DNA from: Lachnospiraceae bacterium
Lineage (GTDB): Bacteria; Bacillota; Clostridia; Lachnospirales; Lachnospiraceae
Assembly: GCA_022768745.1 (NCBI GenBank)
Contig: JALELK010000110.1
Coordinates: forward strand, 1 to 35,055
Length of the DNA: 35,055 nt
Reading direction: 5' to 3'
Shown here: piece by piece, positions 33,379 through 35,055 of the stretch
Layout of the letters: every line of letters starts with the position of its first letter
Position numbering within the stretch: the stretch's first letter is position 1
Made by a program: the position numbers and the translations under genes
Notes under the pieces: model-generated
The model's input: the letters and a program-made list of their open reading frames with translations, nothing else
What the model was told of the DNA's origin: nothing
Databases searched by the model: none

Positions 33379-34509
33379 ATGTATAAGGTTTTAAAAACAG
33401 AAGGAAGAGCAAAGAGAGCCTGTTTGGAGACAGTGCACGGTACCATACAGACCCCTGTGTTTATGAATGTGGGAACGGTGGCTGCCATTAAGGGAGCGGT
33501 GTCTACAGATGATTTGAGACAGATTAAAACCCAGGTGGAACTTTCCAATACCTATCATCTCCATGTGAGAACAGGAGATAAACTGATTAAGGAACTTGGG
33601 GGACTTCATAAGTTTATGGCCTGGGATAAGCCGATTCTTACAGATTCCGGCGGATTTCAGGTGTTTTCTCTTTCTGGACTTCGCAAGATAAAAGAAGAGG
33701 GAGTATATTTCCAATCCCACATTGACGGTCACAAAATTTTTATGGGACCGGAAGAGAGTATGCAGATACAGTCAAATTTAGGTTCTACTATTGCTATGGC
33801 CTTTGATGAGTGCCCAAGCAGTAAGGCGGACCGGGAGTATGTACAGAATTCGGTGGACAGAACCACCAGATGGCTGGCCCGGTGCAAAAAAGAAATGGCC
33901 AGACTGAATTCTCTTGAAGATACCATCAATAAAAATCAGTTGCTTTTTGGAATCAATCAGGGAGCCGTTTATGAGGATATTCGTATTGAACACGCCAAGA
34001 GAATAGCGGAGATGGATTTGGATGGATATGCTGTGGGTGGTCTGGCTGTTGGTGAAACCCATGAGGAAATGTATCATATTTTGGATGAAACAGTACCTTA
34101 TCTGCCACAGGACAAGCCAACATATCTTATGGGGGTTGGTACTCCGGCCAATATTTTGGAGGGAGTAGAAAGAGGAATTGATTTCTTTGATTGTGTTTAC
34201 CCCAGCAGAAATGGACGCCACGGACACGTATATACAGCTCATGGAAAATTGAATCTGTTCAATCAAAAGTATGAAAAGGATATGAGACCTATTGAGGAGG
34301 GGTGTCAGTGTCCTGCATGCCGCACATACTCCAGAGCCTATATCAGACATTTATTGAAAGCAAAGGAAATGCTTGGTATGAGACTTTGCGTGTTGCATAA
34401 TCTTTATTTCTATAACAATATGATGGAAGAGATTCGGGATGCTTTAGATGCAGGGGAGTTTGCTTCCTATAAGAAAAATAAATTAGAGAGTATGGAACGA
34501 GGAGAGTAA
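33379..34509 (+). CDS. tgt: Queuine (preQ1) tRNA-guanine transglycosylase
   Basis: A 376-aa TIM-barrel enzyme that swaps G34 for the queuosine precursor preQ1 in tRNAs with GUN anticodons. Key features are LTDSGGFQVFSL with catalytic Asp89, DCVYPSRNGRHGH with nucleophile Asp271, and the zinc site CQCPAC (Cys309, Cys311, Cys314) with the downstream His of the YIRHLLKAKE helix. AGGAAG precedes ATG 33379. It is followed by yajC, the usual queA-tgt-yajC-sec order, though yajC has its own promoter here. queA is not in the window; no terminator separates aroC and tgt. Confidence 0.96.
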   Translation: MYKVLKTEGRAKRACLETVHGTIQTPVFMNVGTVAAIKGAVSTDDLRQIKTQVELSNTYHLHVRTGDKLIKELGGLHKFMAWDKPILTDSGGFQVFSLSGLRKIKEEGVYFQSHIDGHKIFMGPEESMQIQSNLGSTIAMAFDECPSSKADREYVQNSVDRTTRWLARCKKEMARLNSLEDTINKNQLLFGINQGAVYEDIRIEHAKRIAEMDLDGYAVGGLAVGETHEEMYHILDETVPYLPQDKPTYLMGVGTPANILEGVERGIDFFDCVYPSRNGRHGHVYTAHGKLNLFNQKYEKDMRPIEEGCQCPACRTYSRAYIRHLLKAKEMLGMRLCVLHNLYFYNNMMEEIRDALDAGEFASYKKNKLESMERGE

Positions 34510-34530
34510 ACACAAAAGTTGCTGTTTTAC

Positions 34531-34559
34531 TTGATAAGTTGGTGCTAGTTTAGTACAAT
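34531..34559 (+). promoter_or_regulatory. Sigma-A promoter for yajC
   Basis: TTGATA (34531-34536) and TACAAT (34554-34559) are exactly 17 nt apart, each with five of six consensus matches. The leader of about 38 nt contains a small hairpin (AGGG 34572-34575 with CCCT 34580-34583) before AGGAGG at 34593-34598. Confidence 0.7.
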
Positions 34560-34603
34560 AAAAAAGATTTGAGGGAAAACCCTTAGGAAAACAGGAGGAT
34601 ATA

Positions 34604-34921
34604 ATGATGGATATTTTGATGAGTAGTGCGAAAAGCCCAATGATTAGTATGATTGTATGGATTGTTGTTTTGTTCGCGTTTATGTATTTCTTTATGATTC
34701 GTCCACAGCAGAAGGAGACAAAGAATAAAAACGCTATGATGGCATCTTTAGCAGTTGGGGACACAGTTTTAACATCCAGTGGTTTTTATGGTGTTATCAT
34801 TGATATTCAGGAGGATACTGTAATCGTAGAGTTCGGTAGCAATAAGAACTGCCGTATTCCTATGCAGAAGAGCGCAATTACAGCTGTCGAAAAGCCTGAA
34901 GATGCTGTAGAATCAAAATAA
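34604..34921 (+). CDS. yajC: Preprotein translocase accessory subunit YajC
   Basis: A 105-aa protein with one membrane helix (about residues 12-31, ISMIVWIVVLFAFMYFFMI) followed by the invariant RPQQKE and a cytoplasmic domain with GDTVLTSSGFYGVI, matching YajC. YajC associates with the SecDF complex and the translocon. Start ATG 34604 has AGGAGG 5 nt upstream; the next codon is also ATG. The strong terminator 20 nt after the stop suggests it is not cotranscribed with secDF, which is often next but lies outside the window if present. Codon use leans to GTA/ATC in places, suggesting good expression. Confidence 0.95.
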   Translation: MMDILMSSAKSPMISMIVWIVVLFAFMYFFMIRPQQKETKNKNAMMASLAVGDTVLTSSGFYGVIIDIQEDTVIVEFGSNKNCRIPMQKSAITAVEKPEDAVESK

Positions 34922-34940
34922 TTTTTGAAAAAGACAAGGT

Positions 34941-34978
34941 AAAAAGATGGTTTCCATTACCGGAAACCATCTTTTTTT
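34941..34978 (+). terminator. Rho-independent terminator after yajC
   Basis: AAAAAGATGGTTTCC (34941-34955) pairs perfectly with GGAAACCATCTTTTT (34962-34976) around the loop ATTACC and continues into a run of T to 34978. The A-rich left side makes it potentially bidirectional. Confidence 0.93.
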
Positions 34979-34980
34979 AT

Positions 34981-35008
34981 ACAGTTTCGGAAATGTTTCC
35001 AATACTGT
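34981..35008. repeat. Imperfect inverted repeat beyond the yajC terminator
   Basis: ACAGT (34981-34985) and ACTGT (35004-35008) flank GGAAA (34989-34993) and TTTCC (34996-35000), giving a nested inverted repeat with a 3-nt internal loop. TTTT follows. It may be a second weak terminator or an operator for a gene beyond the window. The remaining bases to 35055 are AT-rich with no gene seen. Confidence 0.45.
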
Positions 35009-35055
35009 TTTCGTAAAAAAATACCCTTATATCATAAAAAATGCACAAAATATAG

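Noticed and set aside
33778-34350. 190-aa minus-strand frame opposite tgt
   Set aside because: Antisense to an intact tgt, with no ribosome binding site and no recognisable domain.

Overview
The window looks like a chromosomal segment of a low-to-mid GC, spore-forming, anaerobic Firmicute, most likely Lachnospiraceae (Clostridia). The reasons are strong AGGAGG-type ribosome binding sites, frequent TTG and GTG starts, HrcA/CIRCE control, RNase J, IreB, the sporulation genes gpr and spoIIP, and gene order that follows the comE-holA-rpsT-gpr-spoIIP-lepA-hemW-hrcA-grpE-dnaK-dnaJ-prmA-rsmE backbone of Bacillus and Clostridia. The genus cannot be fixed from the sequence alone.

Layout. 1-1336: the end of an arginine operon (argB tail, argD). 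1361-8324: a modified comE region in which comEA and comEC flank a response regulator, a histidine kinase and a GerMN lipoprotein, followed by a TraX-family membrane protein. 8339-11915: rpsT and holA converge on a shared terminator, then the spore genes gpr and spoIIP. 11967-19880: lepA, hemW, then the CIRCE-controlled hrcA-grpE-dnaK-dnaJ heat-shock operon. 19881-20629: a 749-bp stretch without a convincing gene, almost filled by a 656-bp imperfect palindrome with about 277-nt arms and a multi-hairpin centre. 20630-24765: prmA, rsmE, a cysteine desulfurase and thiI. 24812-25042 (minus): a small HPr-like protein without the phosphocarrier histidine. 25134-29278: mtaB, the ireB-ruvX-yrzB trio and RNase J. 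29280-33345: an O-methyltransferase and a U32 protein that together resemble a tRNA wobble-uridine hydroxylation/methoxylation module, then a lactonase-like beta-propeller and aroC. 33379-34921: tgt and yajC, closed by a strong terminator.

Functionally the window is rich in translation and tRNA/rRNA modification (lepA, prmA, rsmE, thiI, mtaB, the trmR/trhP-like pair, tgt), protein folding (hrcA operon), DNA uptake (comEA, comEC) and sporulation. The most unusual object is the 656-bp palindrome between dnaJ and prmA. It has a MITE-like architecture, splits an otherwise conserved gene string, and carries internal structure (terminator-like motifs in both arms, paired ATCC-loop hairpins in the centre) suggesting it may act as RNA as well as DNA. 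Promoters and terminators listed are read by eye from motif and spacing; none has been tested.
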